Assembly: GCA_032718475.1 (NCBI GenBank)
Contig: JAUCBJ010000418.1
Coordinates: 1-52,912 of the forward strand
Origin: Nemertoderma westbladi
Taxonomy: Eukaryota > Xenacoelomorpha > Nemertodermatida > Nemertodermatidae
Direction: 5' to 3'
Length of the DNA: 52,912 bases
Shown here: one piece after another, positions 43,346 through 52,912 of the stretch
Layout: every line of letters begins with the position of its first letter
Position numbering within the stretch: the first letter of the stretch is position 1
Translations under genes and position numbers: made by a program
Notes under the pieces: model-generated
What the model was told of the DNA's origin: nothing
Databases searched by the model: none
Seen by the model: only the letters and a program-made list of their open reading frames with translations

Positions 43346-44649
43346 GTTTATGTGTACCGTTGAATGTCTACTGCTGTATTACAGTCTGAGCAAGTCTAGT
43401 AACTCAGTATTAACTGATAGCCTAGTAATTAATTACCGGTACTGCTACTCAGTGTAGCGTGATATATAATATATTAGAATACCGGTATGCTTATAGTATA
43501 TATAACTATTATTACAGACTAGGTTTATCACAGAATACCGGTATAATTTTAGCACAAATATATATAAATATATAATAGGCCTATCGGAATACCGGTATAC
43601 AGCTTACAGTTTGTAGTATATATAATTCTGGACTAGAATTAATTACAAGTACCGGTATAATTTCAGCCTAAGTTTATAGAAATAAAGATAATAGGCCTAT
43701 CGTAAATACCGGTATATCAATTATTTTAGAATAATTGAATTTCTGAACTTTAAGGGTTACTTGGTTACCTTACTTACTTTATCACCGTTATTTGAGCAGT
43801 AATCCAACTGATATTGAGACCTAATGGTTGTATGGCAGGCCTACTATTTATAAATCGTTTGAGTTGATTTATAATATATATATACCCGTTTAATGGGTTT
43901 TGTCAATGTTTGAAATAAATGTTATTATTTCTGGGGGGTAATCACTACACAAAGCGGTGCGCTTTTAGTGAAGTGTTACTTATAGGACACTAAAACAAAT
44001 AATTCTAATTTACCTAAGTTACTTAATACTACAAATTACGTACAATTCGGGTGAGATTACAATCTCTAAATAAACACAAAAATTTACAAAAACACAAAAT
44101 ACTAATTTTTAGGGTAATTTTACAAGAAGTCTACAAACCAGCCTAACAAAGGGTTAGAATTCTGGTTATTACAACGGACAGGGTACTACGGTATTTGAAA
44201 ATAATAAGTAGTAGTAAATACACTGCGTTGTCCAGATAGGAAAATACCACCGCCTGACGACCTATAGCCGTATCGCTATAGGTACTACGTTATGTATCAC
44301 GGAGTGTTCCTACCTAGAAGTTAATAGAGCTAATCGAACGTGCCTATCAACCACTTTACAACACAAATATAATGTCTACACTAATTACTTCGGAAAGTAC
44401 TGTACACTAAACCCTAAATTAGGTACGAGTACTTGTACAACAGATAATCAGTAGTTAAATATACTTGAACAGCTAAAAGAACCACGGCATCTGCTGGAGT
44501 GACCGATGCACAAAATCACCAGTCTTTACCTACGCCAAGCAGCCCGTGTAGTACCGGGGTTAATTTAACTATAGCGGTATGTATAACAAACACAATTACT
44601 GTAGGAACAAACTTGGGGAATGAATGTTGCGGATAATCGCATAAACTCT

Positions 44650-45236
44650 GAATAATAAATATTACGCTACGCGTACAAACTACTCAAACAAAATGCAGAC
44701 CGAACACTGACAGACTACTATCAAGCCTAAACAAACTACGGTATATGCAGACTCCGAAATAATTAGGTAGTATGCGTACTAACCCAGTAGTACGACTTAT
44801 TCTTTAGTTGGGGGTTTACCTTACAGCATTCGCTGCCCCTACTTCCTAACCGTTCTTTATCGGACAAGTGATCTACTCACGCTGCAATCCGTTCAGACCT
44901 AATAACAGCCAGACAACTATCCAGCCTACAAATTATCTAAATAATATTATACGCTACCCGTACAAACTTACACAAACAAAGTACAGACTCAACGATGGCA
45001 GACTACTCTCAAGCCTAAATAAACTACAGGACATGCAGACTCCGAAATAATTAGGTAGTATGCGCTCTAACCCAGTAGTACGACTTATTCTTTAATTGGG
45101 GGTTTACCTTACAGCATTCGCTGCCCCTACTTCCTAACCGTTCTTTATCGGACAGATGATCTACACACACTGCAATCCGTTCAGACTTAACAACAATCAG
45201 ACAACAGCTCAGCCTACAAATTGTCTGTACAATCTG
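44650..45236. repeat. 287-bp tandem duplication in the BEL leader
   Basis: ACGCTAC marks offset copies at 44664 and 44951. Long identical stretches include AGACTCCGAAATAATTAGG, CCAGTAGTACGACTTATTCT and CTACTTCCTAACCGTTCTTT. Copies differ at scattered positions, so the duplication predates this insertion. Confidence 0.85.
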
Positions 45237-45396
45237 ATCAGGCTTACACGCCTTCTGTTCAATACTGGCCTTCAAACAAATAAAACTTGACAGAAATAAG
45301 TAAAATCTCAATAAAAACCAGGCGTCCCCGATTAATTATTAAGACCTACCGGCATATATAATCAAATCGAATAATACTGCTGTACTTATACGGGAA

Positions 45397-45510
45397 GTAC
45401 CGGTTAGGACAGTTAGGCCTACCGACCTACAGAAGTACCGTTTCTGGCAGTTGGACCTACGGACCTACGGCAGTACCGGTTCTGACAGTTGGGCCTACTG
45501 ACCTACTGAA
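45397..45510. repeat. Three 38-bp tandem repeats next to the 5' LTR
   Basis: Each unit starts GTACCG(G/T)TT, carries CAGTT-G-CCTAC and a duplicated GACCTAC. Divergence between units is roughly 10-20% by eye. Confidence 0.75.
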
Positions 45511-45587
45511 GTACTGTTCAGGTTTACCGGTTGACTGGTACTTTCAACTTTATTGCTTACTGCAATAAAGAAGCATATATCCTTTAA

Positions 45588-46791
45588 TGTTCGCGCTTTC
45601 AGACCTTTGGCAGTTTAACCCGCCAAATTAAGATGTCTTCTAGATATTAAATCGCTTTTTAGCCTATGACAAGTATTTGATTCACTACACTAGTCGAAAC
45701 CAATCTGTGCGCGATCATTCACCCGCTGGATATTCCCGGGAGATTGGGTTCGACGGTTTAATTTTATTGCTATGTAAGCCTAATGTATTATTCGACTGAC
45801 AGTATTATATAATCTCTGAAAATATTATTCACCTTCGGTAATATTAACAGTTCCTTTAGGACGTGGCGCTTTATCTATATAAACAGAGTTATGACTTAAA
45901 CTACTCACAACGATATGGCTTAATTATAATTCACATATATGGCGCATTCTTTAGGAATTGCTTCTTTAACAGACTCACTCATAGACAATGCTGCACAATA
46001 CTGCACACTAATCTGCCAATCTTCACTGATTTTAGTCACATATAAAAGGAACACAGACTGACTCATGTAGGGTCTATCAAATAACATTAGATTCACTTCA
46101 AACCACTTTAACATAAGTCACAATAGTTATTGGTAACCTTTCTCTCTTACCTTCGGTATATCAAGAATATTGGGTTTTCGGGGTTATTTCTCGTTATTCC
46201 AATATAATAATTCATCAACAAATATAATGAATAACCGACAACAAATAGCAGTATACAGTATCGATTGAGCAGGTAATTTTAGCAGTTTCAGCAGTTATAC
46301 GTCAGTTATTAAAAGCCGTGTGCCGTGTGTGTCAAATGCGTTAAAGGATATATGTCCTTATAATTAAACCTACTAGTGTTGAGCTAAAAAGCAGAAAGCA
46401 TAAAACACTACAAAGCCGTTCTTTCGTGGCTTTTAAAAACTCGTGACTACTGCTCTATACGAGGATACCAACTACCCTTATTCCACGAAGCTCCCGTTCA
46501 ACACAGAGAAAGAGCAGTGAGATAGGAAAATTTCAGTTCAGTAGCTCTGTGATAGGTCAAAATCAAGGCTAACTCAAATTCTATTGGGAGATACAAAAAC
46601 AAGGCTATGACGCAACCTGCCTAGGCTGGTTGGCCGATTAAACATAGCCCAGATACCTGCGTACAGCAAATCAGCCAATAAGCTGGTAGCTTGCACTATT
46701 TTAGCTATAGATCCCTTTAGAGTATTCTAGCGACCGGGGGGGAACTGGCCAACAAGGCAAACGAATCAGTTATCCCACAAAAGCTTTTACA
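45588..46791 (-). repeat. 5' LTR of the BEL element
   Basis: 1204 bp, TG...CA bounded, the intact partner of the 3' LTR at 32947. Differences from it include CCGTGCGCGACC versus CTGTGCGCGATC, CTGACAATA versus CTGAAAATA, ATACACAA versus ATAGACAA, and two more near the far end. It holds the empty site of the hAT-like insertion. Confidence 0.92.
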
Positions 46792-46796
46792 CAGGG

Positions 46797-47954
46797 ATAA
46801 CGATAACAGCGAGGGATAATTATGATTCCGAAATTGCTGGTTCCGATTCCGATAGAGAATCTGACAGTGATACTGGTACTGGTTTTTTATATAATCTTAT
46901 ATAGATACCGGTACCTAATTATGAATTATTGGAGGAATGAGACCTGGGACTGGGGCGGCGTGATATTGCATATGCGGAAGAAGACTCTGATGACACTGTA
47001 GTCTGACGACTGAGGGTTGGTTGCAGTGATGTTATCGTTACAACTGGAAGCCTACAAACACACCCTGTTCATCACGAGAGAGTATAAACTGATCATTTTG
47101 ATAAAATTACATCTCGATGTCGGTATACAACAATGTTGCACTATTTTATTTACGATTATGTTGTCGGGTCTGCTGGGTAAATAACAAAACATTAAAGAAA
47201 ATCAGATTTGGATGTGTTTTATTTTCTACCGGTATTCTGCTATTTTTTACGATAAACCAAGATTGTGCCCTGGCGGTTTTGGTAATTACCAAACTCAAGC
47301 TGTGAATTGCTATGAATTAATTTGTTATTAGGCCCTAATTATAATATTAATGTTCACAATTCTATGTTGATTCTAAAAAACTAAAAACTGAGTTCATAGT
47401 ACCACCACAACCGAAGTTATACACAGCTAACTTACAATAATATTTTTTTCTAAAATGTTGGAGCACAGGTGGGCAGTAACCGCTGTAGCTCATATCGCGT
47501 TAGTTCTTATTTCTTATTTCCTCCAAAATATAAAATAAAAATAACGCACAATACCCTACAAAATTGATTTCTGGGTTGATTGGTGTGAGCTTCCGCTATA
47601 GCATAGCTAGTGTAGTTTTAGCTCACACCTGCATCTGGAGAGTTCTAGAATGTTTAAAGTAAATTTAATTATAGAGATAGGTGCGTGCGGTGCGGTTGAC
47701 TGCTGTCAGAATTTTATAAATATTTGTTTTTTCCTGCATGTAAAAAAATAAATTTTTGGTATACAAGACTGCATAGCAAACTGATGATAACCAATAGGGG
47801 AGAATGTATATGTAAAGAAAAAAAGTATGAAACTATATATATGACGCAAAATATGTAAAGGAAAATACATTTATATAACGCAAGTTGTTGATAACCAATT
47901 GGGGAGAATGTATATGAAAAAAATATATATATATAAAAAATATATGTATGCTAT
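46797..47954. other. Old locus flanking the BEL insertion; weak coding traces
   Basis: Just right of the insertion a frame reads YDSEIAGSDSDRESDSDTG, acidic like the N-termini of some transposases. At 47117-47305 a 62-codon frame carries RLCCRVCWVNNKTLKKIRFGC. These could be scraps of a degraded piggyBac-like gene, but no core is present, so no gene is called. At 47785-47812 and 47890-47916 GATAACCAAT-GGGGAGAATG is repeated in a ~105-bp duplication that runs up to the 3' end of the LINE at 47955. Confidence 0.3.
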
Positions 47955-48840
47955 TGAAATTGAAATGGTTTAATCATATCTGCAGTAAGTGGTATTTTAA
48001 TTTTTTCTTAAATATCGCCAGGTTTCGACTGTCCCTAATAAGTTGTGATAATGAGTTCCACAAAAGTGGCCCTTGCATAGATAATGAAAGATGGTGAACA
48101 TCCAAACGAGCCGGAGGTAAATGATACAGGCCAGAGGAAGCAGAGCGAGTATTATATGAGTGAACCGAAGAGGCTTTATTTAGTAAAGAGTTTAGTAGGT
48201 TCCATAGGTAATCCGGTGCATGATTGGTCATGCATTTATATGTCAGCATTGCGATCTTGTATTCTATTTGACGGGGCACTGGGAGCCAATGAAGCCTTTT
48301 TAGAACTGGGCTATTGTGGTCCAGTTTCTTTACTCCCCCTACTAGTCGAGCCGCCGAATTTTGTACGTATTGTAATTTTGTTAAGTATTTTGAAGGCAAT
48401 CCATAATACAGCGCATTATTATAATCTAATTTGCTTGTAATAAATGTATGAACCAACGTTTCAAGATCATCTTTTGACAGGTACCGCTTTATCTTTGCTA
48501 ATTTACGCAGATGAAAGAGGGCACCATGTACAGTATTAGTATCTGTTTACTAGGTATTAAATGGGAGTCAATAATAAATCCAATATTGCGAGCTCTGTCA
48601 GTGAATCCCACCATGTCATCACACACTTTCATCTCGTTGTGCTCTATTTGGGTGCCGAATCGCGATTGTAACAGTAGGACCTTCGGTTTTATCGCTGTTT
48701 GGTCATCAATTACGCACATCGATCAAGCAACGACCCATTTTTTCTTTGGCTGCAGTGCGATTTTCCGGTTTGAACGTGAGATAAATTTGTGTGTCATCAA
48801 TGTATAAATGGAACGATATACCGTATTTAGCAATGGGGTT
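47955..48840 (-). pseudogene. CR1/L2-like LINE remnant (RT palm to C-terminus), frameshifted
   Basis: On the minus strand from 48840 the frame gives ISFHLYIDDTQIYLTFKP, the catalytic RT motif (YIDD in place of YADD). A second frame (48719-48498) gives KVLLLQSRFGTQIE and ARNIGFIIDSHL, the thumb region. A third frame (48456-47974, 160 codons) gives ITSKLDYNNALYYGLP, LQYVQNSAARLV and LKRLHWLPVPRQIEYKI, the C-terminal block typical of CR1/L2-type elements. The 3' end finishes near ATTTCAATTTCAATAGC. At least two frameshifts and a missing 5' half make it inactive. Confidence 0.85.
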
Positions 48841-49166
48841 CACGACTCAAATTCAAAACCAGATTAATTAGATGCAATAATATCACAGAAACACAATGAC
48901 GTTTACAGAATTCAATAAGATGCTAAAATAGCCGAGATATTGGTGTTTTCAGTTTAAAAATTACTCAAAATATGAAAACGATCTGTGATTGGTCGTGACG
49001 TCACTATACGCCTCTGAATCCCATTTATATCAACATCCAGATACCTAATACTATCTTTGTATAAATTGGGGCAGTTTGTTACTGCAGCGACTGCTACGTC
49101 AGTACTGTAGTACAGCAGTACAGTGCAGCAGTCACCGGTACAATTACTGCCGCACTGTATGTATAC
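48841..49166. other. Unassigned spacer
   Basis: No gene is seen. A consensus CRE-like TGACGTCA lies at about 48994. Short interlocking repeats of GTACTG / CAGTAC / CAGCAGT occur at 49080-49135. Confidence 0.4.
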
Positions 49167-49189
49167 TAGGGTAGATCGAAAAAAAAAAA

Positions 49190-49665
49190 TTTTGAAATTT
49201 AACTTTTCCCTATGTTAGAAATGTGTGAAATTATTGCCTAAAACCACAAAAAACATCACTATTCCAATTTTTGGCAATACATGACCCCCGCACAATTGGT
49301 TCAAACAAACATCATTTTTTACAAAATTATGTAAAATTAATTCATTTAGAAAGAAATTTTTTTTTAAATATGACTTTTCCCAGTGCTAGAAGTGTCTGAA
49401 ATGGCCTAAAACCACAAAAAAACACAACTTTTAAAAATTTTGACACTGCATGACCCCCGCACAATTAGTGCAATGTTTTACAAAACTATAAAAAATGAAA
49501 TAACTTGGACAGAAATTTATTTTTTAATATGAATTTTCCCATTGCTAGAAGTGTCTGAAATGGCATAAAACCGCAAAAAAAACACCACTTTCCAAATTTT
49601 TGACAATGCAAGACCCCCGCACAAATAGTGCAAACAAACATCATTTTTGCTACTAAACTATGTAA
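49190..49665. repeat. Three tandem ~160-170-bp repeats in the left arm
   Basis: TTTTCCC-TGCTAGAA blocks start near 49203, 49374 and 49533, each followed by AAAACCACAAAAAA-CA and a GACCCCCGCACAA motif. The same three-unit arrangement, inverted, occupies 51770-52240. Confidence 0.85.
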
Positions 49666-49679
49666 TTATTAACTGTTAG

Positions 49680-49874
49680 TCGGGGGGGAGTAAACGCTCC
49701 GCCTCCACTTACACCTACACCCACTTGTAGGCAGGTTAGTTTAATAAGAGAATCAGCAGTTTGAGGATCAACAGTCAGCAGATGTATTGGCTTACCAGCA
49801 AGCCGGTACATATGTGTGTAAGTTTTTGTAGGCGTCTGGGGGCGAGTGTAAGTGTAGGCGTAACATTTACCCCC
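49680..49874. mobile_element. 195-bp MITE nested in the left arm
   Basis: The insertion is flanked by CTGTTAG (49673-49679, 49875-49881). Its ends are imperfect inverted repeats: GGGGGGGAGTAAACGCTCCG on the left, and GGGGGTAAATGTTACGCCTA read from the right. The right arm of the host element lacks it, reading straight through CTGTTATACTGTGGGTAGC on its minus strand, which fixes the breakpoints. Confidence 0.75.
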
Positions 49875-50324
49875 CTGTTAGACTGTGGGTAGCAGATCCT
49901 CTTTTACCAACCCAAATCCACAATGGCTGTATAAATTACAACTTTTTAACTTCCAAAGACTAGGCCAACTGTTGAACTACAAACGGAGCTGCACCTGCTA
50001 ACACTTCATGTAATGCCGGCAGCAGTACTTTCTGTTAACAACCGCTAAATAGTGAAGAAATATATCACTAATACTACTACTACTATAATCGGCCTGCTGC
50101 ATTGAAACTGCACATTGAGATGCTATGATGGCTTATCAAAAACATTTTGTCACCACCATGCAATCCACAATTGGCAAGCCCAAAGTAGCATGAACTAAGA
50201 ATGCTATGCCGGCTTATCACCAAAGTTGCACCGCCACAACCTCCTATCCCCCCACCCCCATGACTTTTGCGAAAGTCATCAAAAAAGGGTCTCAGCCCAT
50301 TTCTCATAGTCCCTCCCCTTGGAC

Positions 50325-50412
50325 TGAAGAAATAATGAAGACTGAAGAACAAAGACTGAAAAATGAAGACTGAAGAACAAAGACTGAAGAACGAAGACTG
50401 AAGGACGAAGCC
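50325..50412. repeat. Short 14-bp-type tandem repeat
   Basis: GAAGACTGAAGAACAAAGACTGA and variants (built on ACTGAAGAACAAAG) are repeated about six times in the centre of the foldback element. Confidence 0.85.
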
Positions 50413-50527
50413 TTCATGGTCCTTTTCGTTTCTAGGAGCCTTCGCCTAGGCCCCCTTCCTTGTTGGACCCTTCCTTCTTGGTCACCCAATGTAAACGGCA
50501 AGCATTTTATAAACATAGCATTATATG

Positions 50528-50960
50528 TTAACTTATGTGAATTTCGAAGCATCTACTTGACACCAACCAATGGGATATCCAATGCATATTCTCTCCATGG
50601 GGCTGCCAAAATACAAGATTGTGCACAGGCTGGTCCTCACGGCGAAAGCAATGTCCTGCAAAGCGGAGGTGGCTTTGTTCTAGTGTTAAGCTTGGGGGAA
50701 CCAATGGGACACCTCCAATGTTATATAGTGTCTGGTTGGAGATGTGTGTATTGTACTGGACACAATGAACCCGGCGTAGCATTCGTGTAAAAGTGTCCTC
50801 CAGAGATTTAGTGACCTCAGCAGTTAGAGCCCAGCATGAACTCCCATACAGGAGTACTGAAACTAATGCTGCTCTAAATAATCGGACCTAAGGTTTCTGA
50901 TGAATTCTGTGTGAAGTGTGACTTCCAAATCCTGGAAAGCACATTCAATACTGCCCAGCC
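50528..50960 (-). pseudogene. LINE RT C-terminal fragment captured inside the foldback element
   Basis: Read on the minus strand: VRLFRAALVSVLLYGSSCWA, KSLEDTFTRMLRRV, then LRFAGHCFRREDQPVHNL and FWQPHG. These are the conserved segment between RT and the C-terminal tail of a non-LTR element. A one-base shift separates it from upstream IWKSHFTQNSS. It diverges from the homologous element at 1-402 after WQPHG, so the tail is missing. It is not a functional gene. Confidence 0.75.
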
Positions 50961-51170
50961 CATGCCTCTCCCTTCCCTTACGTTTAACATATCATTCTTA
51001 ATGCATGCTGCATTGGTGGATTGCATGGTGGTGGTGGTGACAAAATGTTTTTGATAAGACGGCATGTAGTATCTCAATGTGCAGTATCAATGCAGCAGGC
51101 CGATTATAGTAGTAGTAGTAATAGAGATGTACAGTATTTATTCACTATTGAGCGGTTGTTAACAGAAAGT

Positions 51171-51569
51171 TTACCGAATGAGAGCGGAGCACTATCACAT
51201 TTGTCCACTGAGACAAGATTCGAGAAGTGGAGCTGAACTTTCCACTCAAGCTATTTCCACTCCATAGTGTCATGAGTATTAATAACCTAACACTACAAAA
51301 TATATTTAATTCAATATAGGACATAGGTACAGGATGCAGTGTTGCAGGGGGTGGAAGTACAGTAGGTCTAAATATGATTAGAAAGTATATCTAGCAGTTC
51401 AGTCTAGTAGGTGGTTTAGTAGTGGTAGTCTAGTAGGTGGGTTAAGCTTTTATTAAGACTGTAAGAAGTATCTTGTCTTTAGTTCGAATAAAGTGTAATT
51501 ATAATTAAGACAGAAATTAAGTGGACGCAGAGTGGATATGGATATGGATAAGTATATAGTATGTAATGT
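51171..51569. other. ~399-bp segment present only in the right arm of the foldback element
   Basis: The left arm reads across this point (…CCGGCAGCAGTACTTTCTGTTAAC…) without it. Here AACAGAAAGT and GTACTGTTGCCGG are separated by about 399 bp of AT-rich DNA containing GTCTAGTAGGTGG repeats (51400-51440) and GGATATGGATATGGATA. It could be an insertion here or a deletion in the left arm. Confidence 0.6.
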
Positions 51570-52260
51570 GTACTGTTGCCGGCTCTCAAGTGTTAGCAGG
51601 TACAGCTCCGTTTGCAGTGTCCGTCAACATTCTGGTTGGCCTAGTCTAATTAAAAAGTTGTAATTTACTGTATAAAGGTATTTCCCGCCATGGTGGATTT
51701 GGGTTGGTAAATAAAGAACTGCTACCCACAGTATAACAGTTAATAATTATTACATAGTTTTGTAGGTTAGCAAAAATGATGTTTGTTTACACTATTTGTG
51801 CAGGGGTCTTGCATTGTCAAAAATTTGAAAAGTTGTGTTTTTTTGCGGTTATAAGCCATTTCGGACACTTCTAGAACTGGGAAAAGTCATATTAAAAAAA
51901 AAATTTCTGTCTAAATGAATTAATTTTACATAGTTTGGTAAAAAATGTTGTTTGTTTGCACTAATTGTGCGGGGGTCATGCATTGTCAAAAATTTGAAAA
52001 GTTGTGTTTTTTTATGGTTTTAGGCCATTTCAGACACTTCTAGCACTGGGAAAAGTCATATAAAAAAAAAATGTCTTTCTAAATGAATTAATTTTACATA
52101 GTTTTGTAAAAATTTTTGTTTGTTTGAACTAATTGTGTGGGGGTCATGCATTGTCAAAAATTTGGAATGTGATGTTTTTATGTGGTTTTAGGCAATTTCA
52201 CACATTTCTAACATAGGGAAAAGTTACATCTCCAAAAAAAAATTTTTTCGATCTACTCTA

Positions 52261-52912
52261 CTATATACTTGCTTATTTTTACGGCAAACGGAGAGTAAAC
52301 GGACAACGGCAAGGTACAAGGAGGAGCGAACAGGGGTTCCCGGAACAACGGCAACGACAAGGACTGACAGAGGAGCGAATACGGCGAATGGGAGTACCTG
52401 GACTGCTGGAGCCGCAAGCCGGAACGGAACGCCCATGGCAATGTCCCATTTAAGCCTACTACGACGGTATGACGGCGACGTTCGACGGCAAAGGAAGAAA
52501 ATGATGTACGTATAGGCCTACATGCTACATAGATATTATGACCTGCGGGTTCAGGAAAGAAGAGAATGACCTTGTATATGCATGGGCCGTATCAGATGTG
52601 TACAGTCAAGGAGGAATCGACCAACGGTTAGTGTTAACGCTTATCATGGGGGTCTGAGGATGAGTGCGTGATTCAGCAAGATGCTAACAATGATACCGGA
52701 ACTAGTGGCGGCGTAGTCGCTTATGTATTGCTGCAAAGCGCTGTCAGAAACGACTGAACGATGTTTGTTTGCCTAACAGAGTTAGTTAAACTATCTTACT
52801 AGAAAGCATTCAGCGTAGAGACACGAGATTGCCATTCGGGCTCCGCGAGTTATCATATCCCATCCGCTTTTGTTGACTCGGACTGCCCACATTTGAGTAT
52901 CGATTCCACCGA
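52261..52912. other. Unassigned sequence at window end
   Basis: 52290-52500 is more GC-rich, with many CGGCAA/ACGGAG words. It gives open but featureless frames on both strands (for example minus 52224-52436). Nothing is recognisable to the end of the window. Confidence 0.4.

Larger units (their letters stand above)
43346..45587 (-). other. Leader (5' untranslated) region of the BEL element, repeat-rich
   Basis: No ORF is supported. It contains a diverged repeat with ATACCGGTAT boxes (about 43480-43715), a 287-bp tandem duplication (44650-45236) and three 38-bp repeats (45397-45510). It is long for a retrotransposon leader; part may hold packaging signals or promoter elements. Immediately inside the LTR on the minus strand the sequence is TTAAAGGATATATGC, which does not look like a standard tRNA-complementary site. 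Confidence 0.6.
32947..46791 (-). mobile_element. BEL/Pao-type LTR retrotransposon, RT/integrase-deleted, with recent LTRs
   Basis: This is a complete LTR-to-LTR unit with TG...CA ends and a 5-bp CAGGG duplication. On the minus strand the order is 5' LTR (46791-45588), a leader of about 2.2 kb, a 693-codon ORF, an overlapping Gag-protease ORF, about 3 kb of mainly noncoding sequence and the 3' LTR (35251-32947). Its length is 13.85 kb, or 12.74 kb without the nested hAT-like element. By eye the LTRs differ at about 6 of 1204 positions, so integration is recent. The catalytic RT core and integrase are absent, so the copy must have moved using enzymes supplied by another element. I did not find an obvious TGG-type primer-binding site just inside the 5' LTR. 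Confidence 0.88.
49167..52260. mobile_element. 3.1-kb foldback DNA element with ~0.8-kb inverted arms
   Basis: The left end TAGGGTAGATCGAAA (49167) and, on the opposite strand, TAGAGTAGATCGAAA (from 52260) begin long inverted repeats. The left arm runs to about 50160 and the right from about 51008. Landmarks match in inverse order: three tandem blocks with CTTTTCCC and TGACCCCCGCACAATT, then GTGGGTAGCAG, TACCAACCCAAATCCAC, CTGCTAACACTT, TTTCTGTTAACAACCGCT, TATAATCGGCCTGCTGCATT and CAAAAACATTTTGTCACCACC. Each arm has its own indel. The centre holds a LINE fragment and low-complexity DNA. No transposase or clear target duplication was found, so the superfamily is unassigned. Confidence 0.8.

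Noticed and set aside
45863-46114. Paired small open frames repeated at 33222-33473
   Set aside because: Their repetition is explained by the two LTRs; a 60-codon frame in an LTR is not evidence of a gene.
50083-50352. 89-codon minus-strand frame and overlapping frames in the centre of the foldback element
   Set aside because: Low-complexity sequence with no recognised domain; partly overlaps the arm repeats.

Overview
The window looks like a transposon- and satellite-rich stretch of an animal nuclear genome. The evidence is two exons of the metazoan LRP-receptor chaperone MESD with canonical GT/AG junctions, a HECT ubiquitin-ligase remnant, BEL/Pao and non-LTR retrotransposons, hAT-like and CACTA-like (CMC) DNA elements, and about 18 kb of tandem repeats. 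The mix would suit a marine deuterostome such as an echinoderm, but that is inference. No prokaryotic gene, operon, CRISPR array, tRNA or rRNA was recognised.

Layout. 1-402: 3' end of a non-LTR retrotransposon. 413-537: foldback repeat. 671-1245: broken HECT-domain coding remnant. 1798-6622: satellite 1 (19/21-bp units). 6780-6880: possible hAT end. 6881-17622: satellite 2 (61-63-bp units), split at 12946-15691 by a 2.75-kb non-autonomous DNA transposon with an 18-bp perfect TIR and a TA target duplication. 17623-18308 (-): exons 2 and 1 of mesd, with exon 2 running directly into satellite 2. 20984-21010: CCAAT/TATA pair. 21100-31465: satellite 3 (32-bp units), interrupted by two non-LTR elements in opposite orientations (23808-25581 minus, 25787-29074 plus) and ended by a third (31466-32330).

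32947-46791 is a BEL/Pao-type LTR retrotransposon on the minus strand. Its 1204-bp LTRs are about 99.5% identical and it has a 5-bp CAGGG target duplication. It carries an extra Ala/Glu-rich ORF, then a Gag-zinc knuckle-protease ORF from which the reverse transcriptase core and integrase are missing. Its 3' LTR holds a 1093-bp hAT-like element with a perfect 8-bp duplication. 47955-48840 (-) is a CR1/L2-like LINE remnant. 49167-52260 is a foldback element with three tandem repeats in each arm, a 195-bp MITE in the left arm and a captured LINE fragment in its centre.

The only plausible host gene is mesd; everything else is mobile DNA, its debris, or satellite. The nesting gives a relative order of events: satellites, then DNA and LINE insertions into them; an older locus, then BEL insertion, then hAT insertion into the BEL LTR. 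Long open frames inside satellite 1 and the 39-bp repeat are consequences of repeat composition and are not annotated as genes.
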